Source of the DNA: Paraescarpia echinospica
Taxonomy: Eukaryota; Annelida; Polychaeta; Sabellida; Siboglinidae
DNA length: 64,000 bases
Direction: 5' to 3'
NCBI GenBank assembly: GCA_020002185.1
Contig: CM034544.1
Span: forward strand, 31,484,937 to 31,548,936
Shown piece by piece: positions 47,191 to 58,330 of the stretch. How positions within the stretch are numbered: position 1 is the stretch's first letter; every line of letters starts with the position of its first letter. The notes beneath the pieces were generated by a model. The model was not told the origin of the DNA. It made no database searches and was given only the letters and a program-made list of their open reading frames with translations. The translations under genes were made by a program, and so were the position numbers.

Positions 47191-47640
47191 ATTTTGTTAC
47201 AGGCTTCATTGGCTCCATCAACGACAGCCCACTATGAGCGGGCATGGGGTAAGTTGGTAGTGTTTTTGCAGTCACTGGGCATGTATCCATGTCTGCCAAT
47301 CCCGGTGGAAATGATTATGCTCTTTGTGGCACACATGCGTTGTGGAGGCATAGCCCAGCATGTATAGTTTCTATCATTTCAACAGTGGCATATTTTCATA
47401 AGATTAATGGGTTTCCCGATCCAACTGCTAGTTTTATCGTGCACAAGTTATTAGTTGGTGCACGAAAGTTGGGGTTTTTGCGTGATGTCCGCCTGCCTGT
47501 CACACTACCCTATCATCACTCGCTTGGTACAAGCTCTCCCAACTGAGTTCTCTGTACAATAGAAATGTACTATGTTACGGGCCATGATCGTCCTTGCATT
47601 TAGAGCATACCTACGAATAGAAGAAATGGTACCTTTGGCC
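47190..47640 (+). pseudogene. Tyrosine recombinase, N-terminal part, copy A
   Basis: Core-binding domain: LAPSTTAHYERAWGKLVVFL, then after a frame change IISTVAYFHKINGFPDPT and GARKLGFLRDVRLPVT, ending in VLAFRAYLRIEEMV, which contains the first catalytic Arg region. Sequence then jumps to the element's 3' flank, so HxxR and the Tyr nucleophile are absent here; copy B at 49.5-50.1 kb has them. Confidence 0.75.
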
Positions 47641-47701
47641 AGTTTCAATTCTCAAACTACATTGGACTTGTGTTGGTTATTGCATAAATATTTTTTTAAT
47701 T

Positions 47702-48008
47702 TTCAGTTGTAATTTTTTGTTTGCCACAAAAATGAAAATATGGTATATATATATATATATGATATACTTATATAACGATGTTTCTAAATTTTATTTATCC
47801 AGACAAACCACAATTTGTTTTCACATATATAATTAAAATATATTACTGTACAATATATATATATATATATATATATAATTAGTAAATTATATACCCATTA
47901 CATTATATTTGTCTGAATAAATATAAATTAGAAACATCTATTATATCAAATTACCATATTTTCATTTTTGTGGCGAATAAATAATTACTATACAAAAATT
48001 ACAAACAG
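47702..48008. repeat. Palindromic AT-rich element (MITE-like)
   Basis: gccacaaaaatgaaaatatggta at 47,723-47,745 is inverted at 47,952-47,974. gatgtttctaaatttta at 47,777 pairs with its inverse ending near 47,939, and outer cagttgtaattttttgt pairs with acaaaaattacaaacag. The centre is (TA)n. Confidence 0.75.
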
Positions 48009-48081
48009 TGCATCATAGTATAAAAATGATTTGGTTTATACTGCTTCGTAAAAACATAAACAATAATTGTCACGAAAATTA

Positions 48082-48170
48082 ACGGTTCGGTGTCAGGCTT
48101 GAACCTGCGTTGCCCGATTGTAAAATCAATAACACGAAACTAACGCGTCTACCGGTTGAGCTTTCGTGAT
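48082..48170 (-). repeat. tRNA-like sequence (SINE head or pseudogene)
   Basis: On the - strand: A-box-like GCTCAACCGGTAGACGCG and B-box GGTTCAAGCC, about 55 bp apart. No clear acceptor-stem pairing, so a working tRNA is unlikely. Confidence 0.45.
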
Positions 48171-48689
48171 CGACGGAAATTCTCTGACTGACTTAAGTTG
48201 TTATGATAAATTGTACAACTCCTCCTTCATATATCGATATTCTAGTGATATTATGAGATTATGCAAAGTTACTTTCTGTAGCTGGACACAATATATGTTT
48301 GTTGTGTATGTTTATTGGTGTAGATTATCTCTGGTGGGTTACAGTCGATATAATTATTCTGAAAACGAGCCGAAGCTCAGCGAATCCTGGTCGGTTTGTA
48401 GGCCCATTCGGATTCATTGTTTTGAATACAATTGCATTCATGTGAACAGTAGGATAACTGCTTGTTCGTCTATGATGACTAGTGCTTGTATTACATCGGA
48501 ATATCGCACAATTTCTCATTCTGACGCTCGTTTCGACCCAAAAACTATCCTTGTAAACATGCTCTGAATGCATGCTAGGGGTCGGCCTGATGCGAGTATA
48601 TGACACTGTCTTCTGTTACGTCACATCTCGGCATACCGAAAAGCGCGCCAAAATACGCATATTCGATGCTCAGCATAAAATGTGGAATT

Positions 48690-49482
48690 TATAATTTGTT
48701 GAATTTTTGGGATTTGTTTTGAAGTGGGGAGTGAGGTTAAAAAGTAATTATCTATCTTTATACATTGATGATATGAAGAAAACGAGGTCAGAGCTGTGCC
48801 AGATATGCCATACCACATTGATAAACGTTTGACAAGAGTGTTGTGATCAATGGTATCAAAGGCGGCAGACAGATCAAGCAAGGTAAGTGCAGTTACTTTG
48901 CCTTGATCAATGTGTAATATAACATCATTGTGTACTTTTAGGAGAGCAGTCTCTGTAGAATGAAATTGTTTGTATGCTGATTGGAGCCCACTGGATAAAC
49001 AAGTTGAGCTGATATGACACCTTAGACGGCTTGCTACGACGTTCTCAAATATCTTAGAAATAAAGCTAAGATTAGAAATTGGCCTATAATTTTTGAAATC
49101 ATCTTTTGGCAGAGAAGTATTCTTGAGAACAGGATTTACATGTGCGTTTTTAAAATCATCTGGGAATTTACCGAACTCAGTAATACATTTATGATATTCG
49201 TTATTATACCAAGTAAAGAGTCAAGGCATGCTTTTAGTAGTAAGGTTGGTAATGGATCGAGATCGCATGACTTATTTGGGGAGGACATTATTATTTTCCT
49301 CACTTCATCAACTGTGGCTGGCACAAATAATACAAGTGGAGAATTTATTTGTGGGGAGTCCACATTTACAGTACTTAAAGTGTGACATGGAAAAGCAGAA
49401 CGTATAAAACAGATTTTATATTTGAAATGACTAGAAAACGAGTCACACAGAGATTTGGCTGACGCATGACTAGGTAGAGATG
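48690..49482 (-). pseudogene. L2-like LINE ORF2 fragment
   Basis: On the - strand: [18 protein letters not shown], then [20 protein letters not shown] (49,300-49,220), typical L2 pre-RT text. After a broken stretch comes motif A, LDLSAAFDTIDHNTLVKRL (48,880-48,820), and WYGISGTAL. It lies between Ngaro-like copies A and B. Both ends of the LINE are missing. Confidence 0.8.
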
Positions 49483-50760
49483 GACAAGTTATTATTTGGT
49501 GCACGAAATGTGGGGTCTATGCCTGATGTCCGCCTGCCTGCACACTACCCATCCTCACTCGCTTAGTTCAAGCTCTCCCAACTGTGTTCTCTCTACAATA
49601 CAAATGTACTATTCTACCGGCCATCATGGTTCTTGCATTTAGAACATACCTGCGAATAGCAGAAACGGTACCGAGGTCAAGGCACACGGTACAAGGCTGT
49701 TTACATTTGGGAGATGTCATGCTATCTGGTGACCTCATTACTGTATCCTTTCGGCGTTTAAAGCACAGTGCACGACAAGGCCCACAATCTCAGCAGGTAA
49801 GGTTTGAATGCTTACAAGGTTCTGTCATCCACCCAGCAGCAGTGTTAAGGGAATTCATTCATGCCGGGGCCCAGTACAGGGTATCCTCTTAGCGTACCCG
49901 AATGGTACGCCTATGCTGCGGAGTGAATTTGACGTGATCCTGAAACGGCTCCTCAGGTTTTGTGGCTACAAAACTAGTTCATTTAAAGGTCACAGTTTTC
50001 GCACTGGTGCTGCTACAGCAGCAGCTTTGCGAGGGGATTCTGACGCACAAATCGGGGCAGCAGGCAGGTGGACGTCGGATGCTTTCAGGAAGTATATCAG
50101 ACTTGCGTAAGTATGTGTTTCATTCGGTAGGGTGGTCACAGGTTCCTCTTGGTGACCATGTGGCGGAATGGTCCCACCTTTTTGTAAATGCACTTCTAAA
50201 TCCGCCCTCCTCCCCACCTTTCTGTCTAGGCACGTTTAGTTAAACAACTGTTGTACACCGTTGGTAGAAAAAGAAAAAATGTCGCAACGCTTTCCCAAAT
50301 TCCGATTTGAACATATCCCCAATTGTTGAATGTGTTAGGTTTTGGTGCGTCGACAGGCTTTTTGTTTTGCAAACGGTATATTTTTCCTTATGTTTATACA
50401 GGATAGGCGGAATGGCCCCACCGTTTTGTAATTGCATGTGTCTATTGGTGGTGGAATGTTGGTATTGTTTGCTTAGGTTTATATTCGTAGTGGTTTTATA
50501 CCTCTATAGCGACAAATGTATGCCTGTAATATTGTCGTCATGTTGTAGGAATGTGTGTCTGAGAAACTTTGATGGGGCTGTACAAGTGTTCAGTTTCCCA
50601 TCTGGTTTGCACATTATACATCACATTCCTACTATCTTTATGCCCAAAAGTGGCTGCATTTGATGCAATCCACTTTCCAATAAAAAACGTCATCCTTTGG
50701 CCAATTTCAATTCTCAAACTACATTGGACTTGTGTTGGTTATTCCATAAAGCATATTTAT
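49483..50760 (+). mobile_element. Ngaro-like element copy B, 3' fragment
   Basis: Bases 49,493-49,670 repeat 47,456-47,637 with many substitutions. Copy B continues through the recombinase catalytic half to about 50,110 and then a non-coding tail. At 50,694-50,742 it has the segment (words tttggccaatttcaattctc and acattggacttgtgttggtt) that copy A joins to at 47,633. So copy A is internally deleted by about 1 kb relative to this layout. Confidence 0.75.
49566..50110 (+). pseudogene. Tyrosine recombinase catalytic domain, copy B
   Basis: Catalytic residues visible in order: first Arg region MVLAFRTYLRIAETV, then GHSFRTGAATAAAL (H-x-x-R box) and SDAFRKYIRLA with the Tyr nucleophile. It would cut and rejoin circular cDNA into the target during integration. 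A frameshift near 49,885 separates the two halves, so no intact protein is made. There is no further RT in this fragment. Confidence 0.8.
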
Positions 50761-51900
50761 GATAAAACCATTAATCTATTAATAGTTTCATCTGAGCTAT
50801 CTTGGTAGTAGCATACGATTGCAATCAATAGGAAATTGTACAGATGTTACAGTTATGTTGTATGATGTCTGCGTATCAACGCATGAAATTCATTCATGTG
50901 CTTTTAGTGAAGGCCCTCCAACATAATGTGTCACACACTATGCACACTACTAGTGTGTGCAAGAGAGCATGCTTATTGCAGATTTGAATCTATAATACAA
51001 CATTATATATATATATATATATATATATTCGCTAAATAGCGAATTATGTTAGATCTAATTTGACTAAAATGTATTGTGTAGAAAACATTATATTATTAGG
51101 AGTAGAGTATTTATTGTGAAAGCAAGAACAAGCACTTCATTTTATATTGTTTTACCAAAGGCAATAGTATTGGAACAATTGAGACATATTCCAAAATATC
51201 CCTTTATGTATTATCATAATCTGAGAAAAAAAAACTACCTAATTTTTTTTAACTAGGGTGGCGGATGCCGTAATAAACATCACCCACAGGTGTTGAAAGA
51301 AATCATATATTTTTCGGTGCCCGCCAAACAAATATGGTAATCCGAGTCTACCCATCAAGAAAGGGACACATAGCTCACCATTCACACTGCTGAGGACTCC
51401 TTTGTCCAATACTTCACGCTATCTGGTGACCTGTAAATGCAGACTATGGAGAAATCGTAAAACAGTTGTTGTTGACTTCCACGCCCGTCGAAACTGGTGA
51501 TAAATAAACCTACAAGAAAATACCGCCATATCACACGGTTGACGATTTGTTGGTGATATAATGCCAATTCAAAGGTGAAAACGTCTTTGATGAAGAAGAG
51601 AGAGAGAGCGCTCCTTGGATGTGGTCAACGGCGGAGACATTCGCTTGGCAGGTTGATAGTCACACAGGTCGTTCGCCGGGTGTCGACGCTTGTTGCTTCC
51701 AACAACATCTCGGACATTGTCGGTAGCAACATCTCGGACATTGTCGGTATATGAAATCGAACCCATTCTCAAAATGTAAGATCTAATGATAACAAAAGCT
51801 TAAAAAAATTATAACAGTTCGATAGAACATAAAGGTCACGTGGGCGTGCCGAGTAAGAACGAACGTCAGAGTAGAAAATACACCCGCGGACTGCAGAGTA
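50761..51900. other. Intergenic stretch
   Basis: (TA)n at 51,005-51,028, otherwise no recognised gene or repeat. A short direct repeat (caacatctcggacattgtcg) lies at 51,701-51,744. Confidence 0.4.
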
Positions 51901-52300
51901 GAAAATACAAAAGCACGGACAGCAGAGTAGAATGTACACACGCGCGGACTGCAGAGTGGTTATTTAGTTCACCACTTATCTAACAGGGGTGCTTTCAGTT
52001 GATGGTATATCCACCAGGAGTAAGCACTTGACAAAAATAAGAGGCACAAATTTAGGCAGGACCCATATTTAGTTCACGACTTATCCGGCAGGGGTGGTAT
52101 TACAGTTCATGATCTATCTGTCAGGGGGCACCATTTGATAAAAACAAGAGACACAAATTTAATCAGTACTGAACTTTGGTCCAGATATTTAGTTTATCAT
52201 TTCAACACGTGTCCACCAGGTGGCGCTATTTATAGTTCATGACCATCCACCAGGTGACGCTATTTATAGTTCACCACTTGTCCACTAGGTGGACCCCTTG
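51895..52300. repeat. Degenerate array with CTCF-like cores
   Basis: Begins with repeats of gcggactgcagagtaga (51,885-51,955). Units containing tatttagttcaccact and a CAGGGG or CCACCAGG core follow. The last three cores, CCACCAGGTGGCGCT (52,213-52,227), CCACCAGGTGACGCT (52,247-52,261) and CCACTAGGTGGACC (52,282-52,295), are spaced 34-35 bp. The first two fit the vertebrate CTCF core well; TCAGGGGGCACCA at 52,120-52,132 is a further weaker match. Confidence 0.65.
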
Positions 52301-52898
52301 ACCTTTGATCTAGATAATTTATCTTGATATTTGACCTTGACCTATATATTTGACTTTGACCTTCCTCTTCCTCATCCTCAATGGAAAAACGGATGTTGCC
52401 TACGCTAAGGGACCGCACATACCTATTATGTATTCATGTTTATTTCGACATCCAAATAGAACGTTCTATAACGTAATCATTGTTTTCACACGTATTAACC
52501 AATAATACTGATGTTGTGAGTCTGTCCTGCGTATGCACCAAGCAAGATATCTGGAAAGCAATAGTGCTTCTCGGATATCCATTAAAATATATAGCGAATT
52601 GAGTTTGGTGTTATTTGTACAAAATGTGAAAACGTGTAATGCAGACAATATGCTATCATTTGAGTATTAGTCATGAAAGCATGAATAAGCCCATTCAATT
52701 GTATTGGTTTTCCAAAGGTAATTGTATTGGTTGCATTCAGATAGCATTAGAAACAGTCATTGTATGTATTTTCACAACAAAACAGTGTAATGTGTTACAA
52801 AAAGTGGCTAGTGTCGCAACAGACATCAACAAAACGTTTTAAAACAAGTATGATTTTCCGGCGAAAATAAATGTTACAGTTTGAAAACATTTTATTTA

Positions 52899-52900
<2 letters not shown>
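52301..52900. other. Intergenic stretch, nothing recognised
   Basis: Includes a ttgaccttgacc-type low-complexity patch at about 52,308-52,362; no gene. Confidence 0.4.

Positions 52901-52946
<46 letters not shown>
52901..52946. repeat. (GT)n microsatellite
   Basis: About 46 bp of GT abutting the LINE fragment that follows. Confidence 0.95.
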
Positions 52947-52947
<1 letters not shown>

Positions 52948-53043
52948 TGCCAGATGGTGCCCTTCCAGTATTCGTCTAGTTCTTCTCTCCACCGTCTCGC
53001 CGGTCTTCCTCTAGATCGTTTCCCTTTGTAAGGTCTCCAGGTT
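52947..53043 (-). pseudogene. LINE ORF2 C-terminal fragment
   Basis: On the - strand one frame reads WRPYKGKRSRGRPARRWREE followed by LDEYWKGTIWQ. This is the basic 'RSRGRPxxRWxDD' tail found at the end of many LINE RT proteins. Only about 32 codons remain, next to a microsatellite. It is distinct from the CR1 and L2 C-termini elsewhere in the window. Confidence 0.7.
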
Positions 53044-54390
53044 TGCGCTACATATGTATTTAACATTTACTGAGGAATGATACAGTTTGACACACATTAT
53101 TTGTGATTACTGGGCCAGTACACTACAATATGGATTTTTTCAGACTTTCCATAAAGGAGCATTCTCTTAAAACCATGATATTAGGTAAAAGCAATCACGT
53201 CATCGAATAAGTGATTTAGTTTTGCCGTGCATTGATTGAACACACACATATATAAACACGATTCAATATATCGTCATGGTACTTGCAACATAATGGTATT
53301 ATAAAGACATATTTTGTCAGAATATTAGTGTTATGTAGGATGCTATGGATAGGATTTGGAAAGCAGTTATATATATCGTTAAATATTTTTGTAGTCAAAC
53401 CATGTGACTAAGCGATACACAGTATAACGAGAACAGTAATTATTATACGTCTGCATAAAATAATTATTGTATACAAGCAATAAGGCCATTAAACCTCTAA
53501 ATACACACCCTCTTGAAGCCTTGTGAGAACTTTTCCTCAAGCAGATCTCAACGGGGGTTTCTTACGCACCAATTGCACCCTCCCAGCCTTGGTGCCTGCT
53601 ATATGTGTACGTATCAGAGGAAAACGTAGATACGACAAGAATACTGCTCTCCATTGAGAGTCTGGTGCTCAAGTACTGCGCCACAGCACTCAATACAACT
53701 ATAAGTGTTTCAATATATGATCACTACAGTTATCGTTATAATCCACTTTGACACACAATTTATGTTTGTAATAATTGTTCTAGCTACCATGTATGTATGT
53801 ATGTATATTTTCAGACTCTCTCAAAGATATGGTCAAACCAACTGCATGATCATCGACCAAAGAAGTAGAAATTGTGCACATGGAATTATAGGATCAGTAT
53901 CAGCTGAAAGCAAAGTTGATTTATTAAACCAGAGCCAATTATTGTGTCAATTAATTGATGATGCGTGAACACATCAAATGGTAAAATTGAGACCGAGTTA
54001 TGGACATGCCACAGTTAATGCACATAAACGGATTACAACTTTATAGTGGGCATCTGCACGAGTCTCCTGAATTCAGCATTTCTAAACACGACCTGGTTAT
54101 CCTTTGTTTACAGACTTGTACCATATTTGGTTCACTATGATAAAGACTTCCTGACTGGTTTGCAAGTACTTGCTGCCCAGTTATTACTTTTAGTTGGATT
54201 GGTGTATTGTAGTTACTATTCTAATGTCATTGTAATGAAAAGTATCAAGTGAGTTGGCTAAACAATTATCTTCCAAGACGATAATATACATTTTGGTTCA
54301 CTTTCAACCCTATACTACATCATATAGGAACAAATTATACTTATTTTGAGAAAGAAAATGTTTACACAATTTTTCCATTTTCATGACTTC
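53044..54390. other. Intergenic stretch, nothing firm
   Basis: Read on the - strand, 53,695-53,660 (TGGCGCAGTACTTGAGC) resembles a tRNA A box, but no B box follows at the right distance. No gene is recognised. Confidence 0.35.
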
Positions 54391-54396
54391 CGCTCA

Positions 54397-54399
<3 letters not shown>

Positions 54400-54446
<47 letters not shown>

Positions 54447-54507
54447 TATATAAATATATACATATATATTTATATATATATATAGTTTTATATATATATA
54501 TATATAT
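54400..54507. repeat. (TA)n tract
   Basis: About 100 bp of TA with occasional catata and taaata interruptions, next to the palindrome's left arm. Confidence 0.95.
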
Positions 54508-55375
54508 TTGTTGTAAGACTGACACTTGTCTTCTTTCTCTGAAGATATGGTGATGGTTCTGCTCCCTTACTTTGTGCCTAGATGCGATACAGTTCACTGG
54601 AACGATGTTTGTGTTTTGTTTGCTTTTAAGTTTAAAACGATTGTGCTGACATTAGTATAATTGTTTGTGTTGGCAGATGGCTCGTCTCTGCCGTCTCTTT
54701 GTTCGTATTGAAGTGAAAATGTAACACCAAACTTGGTGATCGAACTTCAAAAAAGGGATTTGATTCCACATTAGTGCAGTTGACATTTGAGAAGTTTGGT
54801 GCACTAGAACATATATATATATATATATATAGTTATATATATATATAGTTATATATATATATATATAACTATATATATATATACTATATATATATATATA
54901 TATAACTATATATATATATAAACAAAAATATACAATACTCAACAAAAGACGGCAGAGACGAGCCATCTGCCAACACAAACAATTATACTAATGTCAGCAC
55001 AATCGTTTTAAACTAACTATATATATATATATAACTATATATATATATAACTATATATATATATATATATATGTTCTAGTGCACCAAACTTCTCAAATGT
55101 CAACTGCACTAATGTGGAATCAAATCCCTTTTTTGAAGTTCGATCACCAAGTTTGGTGTTACATTTTCACTTCAATACGAACATAGAGACGGCAGAGACG
55201 AGCCATCTGCCAACACAAACAATTATACTAATGTCAGCACAATCGTTTTAAACTTAAAAGCAAACAAAACACAAACATCGTTCCAGTGAACTGTATCGCA
55301 TCTAGGCACAAAGTAAGGGAGCAGAACCATCACCATATCTTCAGAGAAAGAAGACAAGTGTAAGTCTTACAACAA
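54508..55375. repeat. Long palindrome: 303-bp inverted arms around a TA-rich core
   Basis: Left arm 54,508-54,810 and right arm 55,073-55,375 are inverted copies with only a few mismatches and no length change. The 262-bp spacer is mainly (TA)n with actata interruptions. It also holds a third, direct copy (54,947-55,014) of right-arm sequence 55,187-55,254, containing ggcagagacgagccatctgc. No coding content; the - strand frame across the core is low complexity. Confidence 0.93.
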
Positions 55376-55773
55376 AGGACACAGTGATCATAAGACACAA
55401 CTGTAAATGTTTCCATATTTCTAAAGTAAGAAATATGTCAGTATTCTACCAAACATATTGCGATTGCAAATAATTGAGCACTGCCATAGGCAACGGAGCA
55501 GCTTATATTAAACTGTCATGATATCAGTTGCACATACTACACACAGTATCAACAATGATTACAAAAGATAAACAGCCTGTCAGTGTGATCTAACAATTTA
55601 CAGATAGAATAAAAGGTGTGGAAATGGAATTAATGCAACTTGTCACAATCCCAACATTTTCCCTACACACAATTCACAAACATTTGTTTATGAGAAACAC
55701 AACATCTATACTATAGTGAAATCGCATCACCACTCTTAATAATAACAACGCAACATTTAGGTCGAATATAATG
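55376..55773. other. Stretch downstream of the gypsy remnant
   Basis: On the element's strand this is where a 3' LTR would lie, but I cannot delimit one; no TG...CA pair with a partner copy is visible. Confidence 0.3.
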
Positions 55774-56987
55774 TCAATATATGACCAGTACGCGCCTTTC
55801 GCTCATGGGAGCGATCTCTGCTGAATGAGTAGGACCTTCTACATCCGCGGGAATGAGACGAACGAAAATGCCTTCCTCTTCTTCATGATCTGAGCTGCTA
55901 TCGCGGCTTGTCACGGGTTCTTCTGGAACGTCCGTCAAGGTGCGGTCTGGAACGATCACGTGAAGACCTACAGGCTGTAAATTCGCTCGGCAAACCGTCT
56001 GTGGATGCCCTGAGCCGTCAGTTCGTTCAGTGTGATAAGGACTTCCAGGCTGCTCTGACACAACGGTAACTTTGTAAATATTGGGACATCAGGCGTCTTG
56101 AATCTTGTTGCGTCCCGGTGGCCGGTTACGGACGTATACTCTGCAGCCAATCGATAGAGGCTCGCTGATCTTCCTCCTCTCATGTAGATGATTTCGATCC
56201 GCAGCAGTCCTCTCGTCACGCTCCTTCTCATTACGATACGCGTTTCTCAGTCTCCTCTTATGGATAGCTAACCAGCCATCAATGCTTCCATCTTCATCAT
56301 CATCTGTGGTAATGCTCAGCAGAGCATCAATCGGAAGTCGCGGATCTCGACCGAAGAGAAGGTAAAACGGCGACTATCCGGTGGACGCATGGGGCGTCGC
56401 GTTATATGCTGTGCATAACTCTGGAAGGTATTCAGTCCACTTTCGTTTCTGCGATGGAGAAAGAGTTCGCAGTAGGTCGTGTAGTGTGCGGTTGAATCTG
56501 TCGCACTGGCCGTTCCCCTCTGGGTGATATACAGTAGTATGCGATTTCTGCACTCCATACAGTTTGCAGAGCTCTCGAATGGTTGCACTTTCGAAGTTTC
56601 TACCTCTATCGGAATGGATTCGTTGCGGGAAGCCAAAGTGTTGAAACCACTCTCAAACTAAGACACGGGCAGTCGTACGAGCTGTTTGATCACTTGTCGC
56701 TACAGCCCATGTGTACTTAGTAAAGACATCCGTCATCACTAACACGCTTTCACGACCATCGGCGGCTTTCTCCAGTTGAGTGAAATCGATAGCCACGACT
56801 TCCAAGGGTCTCGACGTCAGGAGATTTCCCATTGGTGCATGGATCTTGCGACGAGGCATCTTTGCTAATGTGCACCTGGAACAGTTCTTGACGTAGGTAT
56901 CTATCTCACGATGCATTCCTGGCCAATAACACCTACTCCATGCAAGTTGAATGTTCGATTACCACCTTGGTGTCCCATTAGATCATG
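55774..56987 (-). pseudogene. Ty3/gypsy integrase, 3' part of pol, broken
   Basis: From 56,987 downward on the - strand: zinc-binding HDLMGHQGG with CYWPGMHREIDTYVKNCSRC (H-H-C-C), then the catalytic core PLEVVAIDFTQLEKA (first Asp), FTKYTWAVATSD and [20 protein letters not shown] (second Asp), then [20 protein letters not shown] (Glu region shifted to NGQCDRFN). C-terminal parts are LLFGRDPRLPID, GCRVYVRNRPPGRNKIQDA and RANLQPVGLHV. Stops or shifts occur near 56,945, 56,650, 56,375, 56,300 and 56,088. Protease, RT and RNase H are not visible upstream. The rest of the element has been lost or replaced. Confidence 0.8.
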
Positions 56988-58020
56988 AATGAAAAATATA
57001 CTGTTCTTAAGTTTATAAGAACTATGTTGAAGGTATAATGTCACCCATATTGTTTTAGTAAGCTAGTAACAATGTTTGCAAGGAAGGTAAACAAAGTTTC
57101 AAAGCAAGCTTTTTTGGTAATGGTGCCCACAGGGGAAGACTGTCTCCCTTTAATAACGTGTATACAACTTTTCCTGTTTACATGCTGCTATGCTATCACT
57201 TTCAGAGAAGAGCGTCCGTTGGAATGCGAAAGACAATGCGTTGCTTGAACAAGGCTTCCTTGCCTTTTTTAATGGTGCTGCAGATGAAAGTGGTACGAAG
57301 GGCAGTTTACCAAGTAAGCGTACATTTCTGGCAAGGTGTATGTAAATTGACAATAATAACACACATGCTGAACTGTGCTATTGCGGAAATTGCAATGGTG
57401 TGTTTGTCTATGCAATTATAAAGATAACAATGTCATCAACAAATATGTTGCTGGAAGTATTGCAGATTGAAATATGCATTTGATCGACTACCATCTTCTA
57501 CAGCTGTCAAGTAGTGCTGGTGTTCAAAATTCCATTCCATGAGGCAACCAATATGCTGTCTTTAGATGTAGATACGCCTAGCTTTCACAAGAATCCTACC
57601 TTTTCTCACAGTGCGGCATTTATTCAGGTTCCAACAGATCCACGGACCCAGTAACAGGACATTGCAGTGTTGGGTAACTCAGCTAGTTTTAATATAGAAT
57701 TGTCCAAGTATTTTTTTTTTATTCTTGTTTCAGGCAAAACGGACATCATGGAATTCCTGGATTTGTATATGCCAACATGCTTGAAGCATCTCGACAATCA
57801 GTCTGCTTACTTAAAGACAAGGATGCAGTTATTCAATAGGCGAAAAACAAAACGACAGAATGTAAAGAAATATTTCACCTGGATGATATTAAAGGTGTCT
57901 CCTCAATTCGTGTTTGAGATGGTATCCAAATAATGTGTTGTATTCCACTCGTGTAAACTTCTTCTAGCAGGTTTTGACTTTACTGCACACATCGATCGAA
58001 GGCTCTGTTTTTCTTCTCTC
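56988..58020. other. Intergenic stretch with short unrecognised frames
   Basis: A frame at 57,748-57,933 (+) reads MEFLDLYMPTCLKHLD and is Lys/Arg-rich later (RRKTKRQNVKKY). I do not recognise it and no conserved partner is visible. Confidence 0.35.
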
Positions 58021-58028
58021 TTCACGTA

Positions 58029-58330
58029 CTTTCTATCTATCCCTGACACTTTTTCTTTAATTCCAGCTCGTGCTTGAGGCTCTAGTTGTTATTCTTTTTT
58101 TCAACTAGGTGGGTATTGATCCCACACCAGAAGTCTTCGTGTGGAATCTCACAGCTGACTATCTGTGTTCCTACTTTCTACATATACTTTCTATCTATCC
58201 TTGACACTTTTTTTTCTAATTCCAGCTCGTTTGAGGCCCTTGTTGTTTTTCTTTATTTTTCCAACTAGGTGGGTATTGGTTCCACACCAGAAGTCCTCGT
58301 GTGGAATCTCACAGCTGACTATCAGTGGTC
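58029..58330. repeat. 158-bp tandem duplication
   Basis: Two units start at 58,029 and 58,187 with ctttctatctatcc and share caactaggtgggtattg, ccacaccagaagtc and gtggaatctcacagctgact. Identity is high, with small indels. Confidence 0.85.

Larger units (their letters stand above)
35870..47690 (+). mobile_element. Ngaro-like tyrosine-recombinase retrotransposon, copy A, with nested insertions
   Basis: Order on the + strand: SGNH hydrolase ORF (36,026-36,648), non-coding array (36,885-37,915), gag-like ORF (38,089-38,447 and 44,846-45,728), RT-RNase H (about 45,690-47,190) and the N-terminal part of a tyrosine recombinase (47,190-47,640). The gag-like ORF is split by a 6.4-kb TIR-bounded insertion. 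About 1 kb including the recombinase catalytic half is missing, because sequence at 47,633 joins directly to a segment that lies at 50,694 after copy B. Class inferred from gene order, RT style and recombinase homology; split direct repeats were not delimited. Confidence 0.75.
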
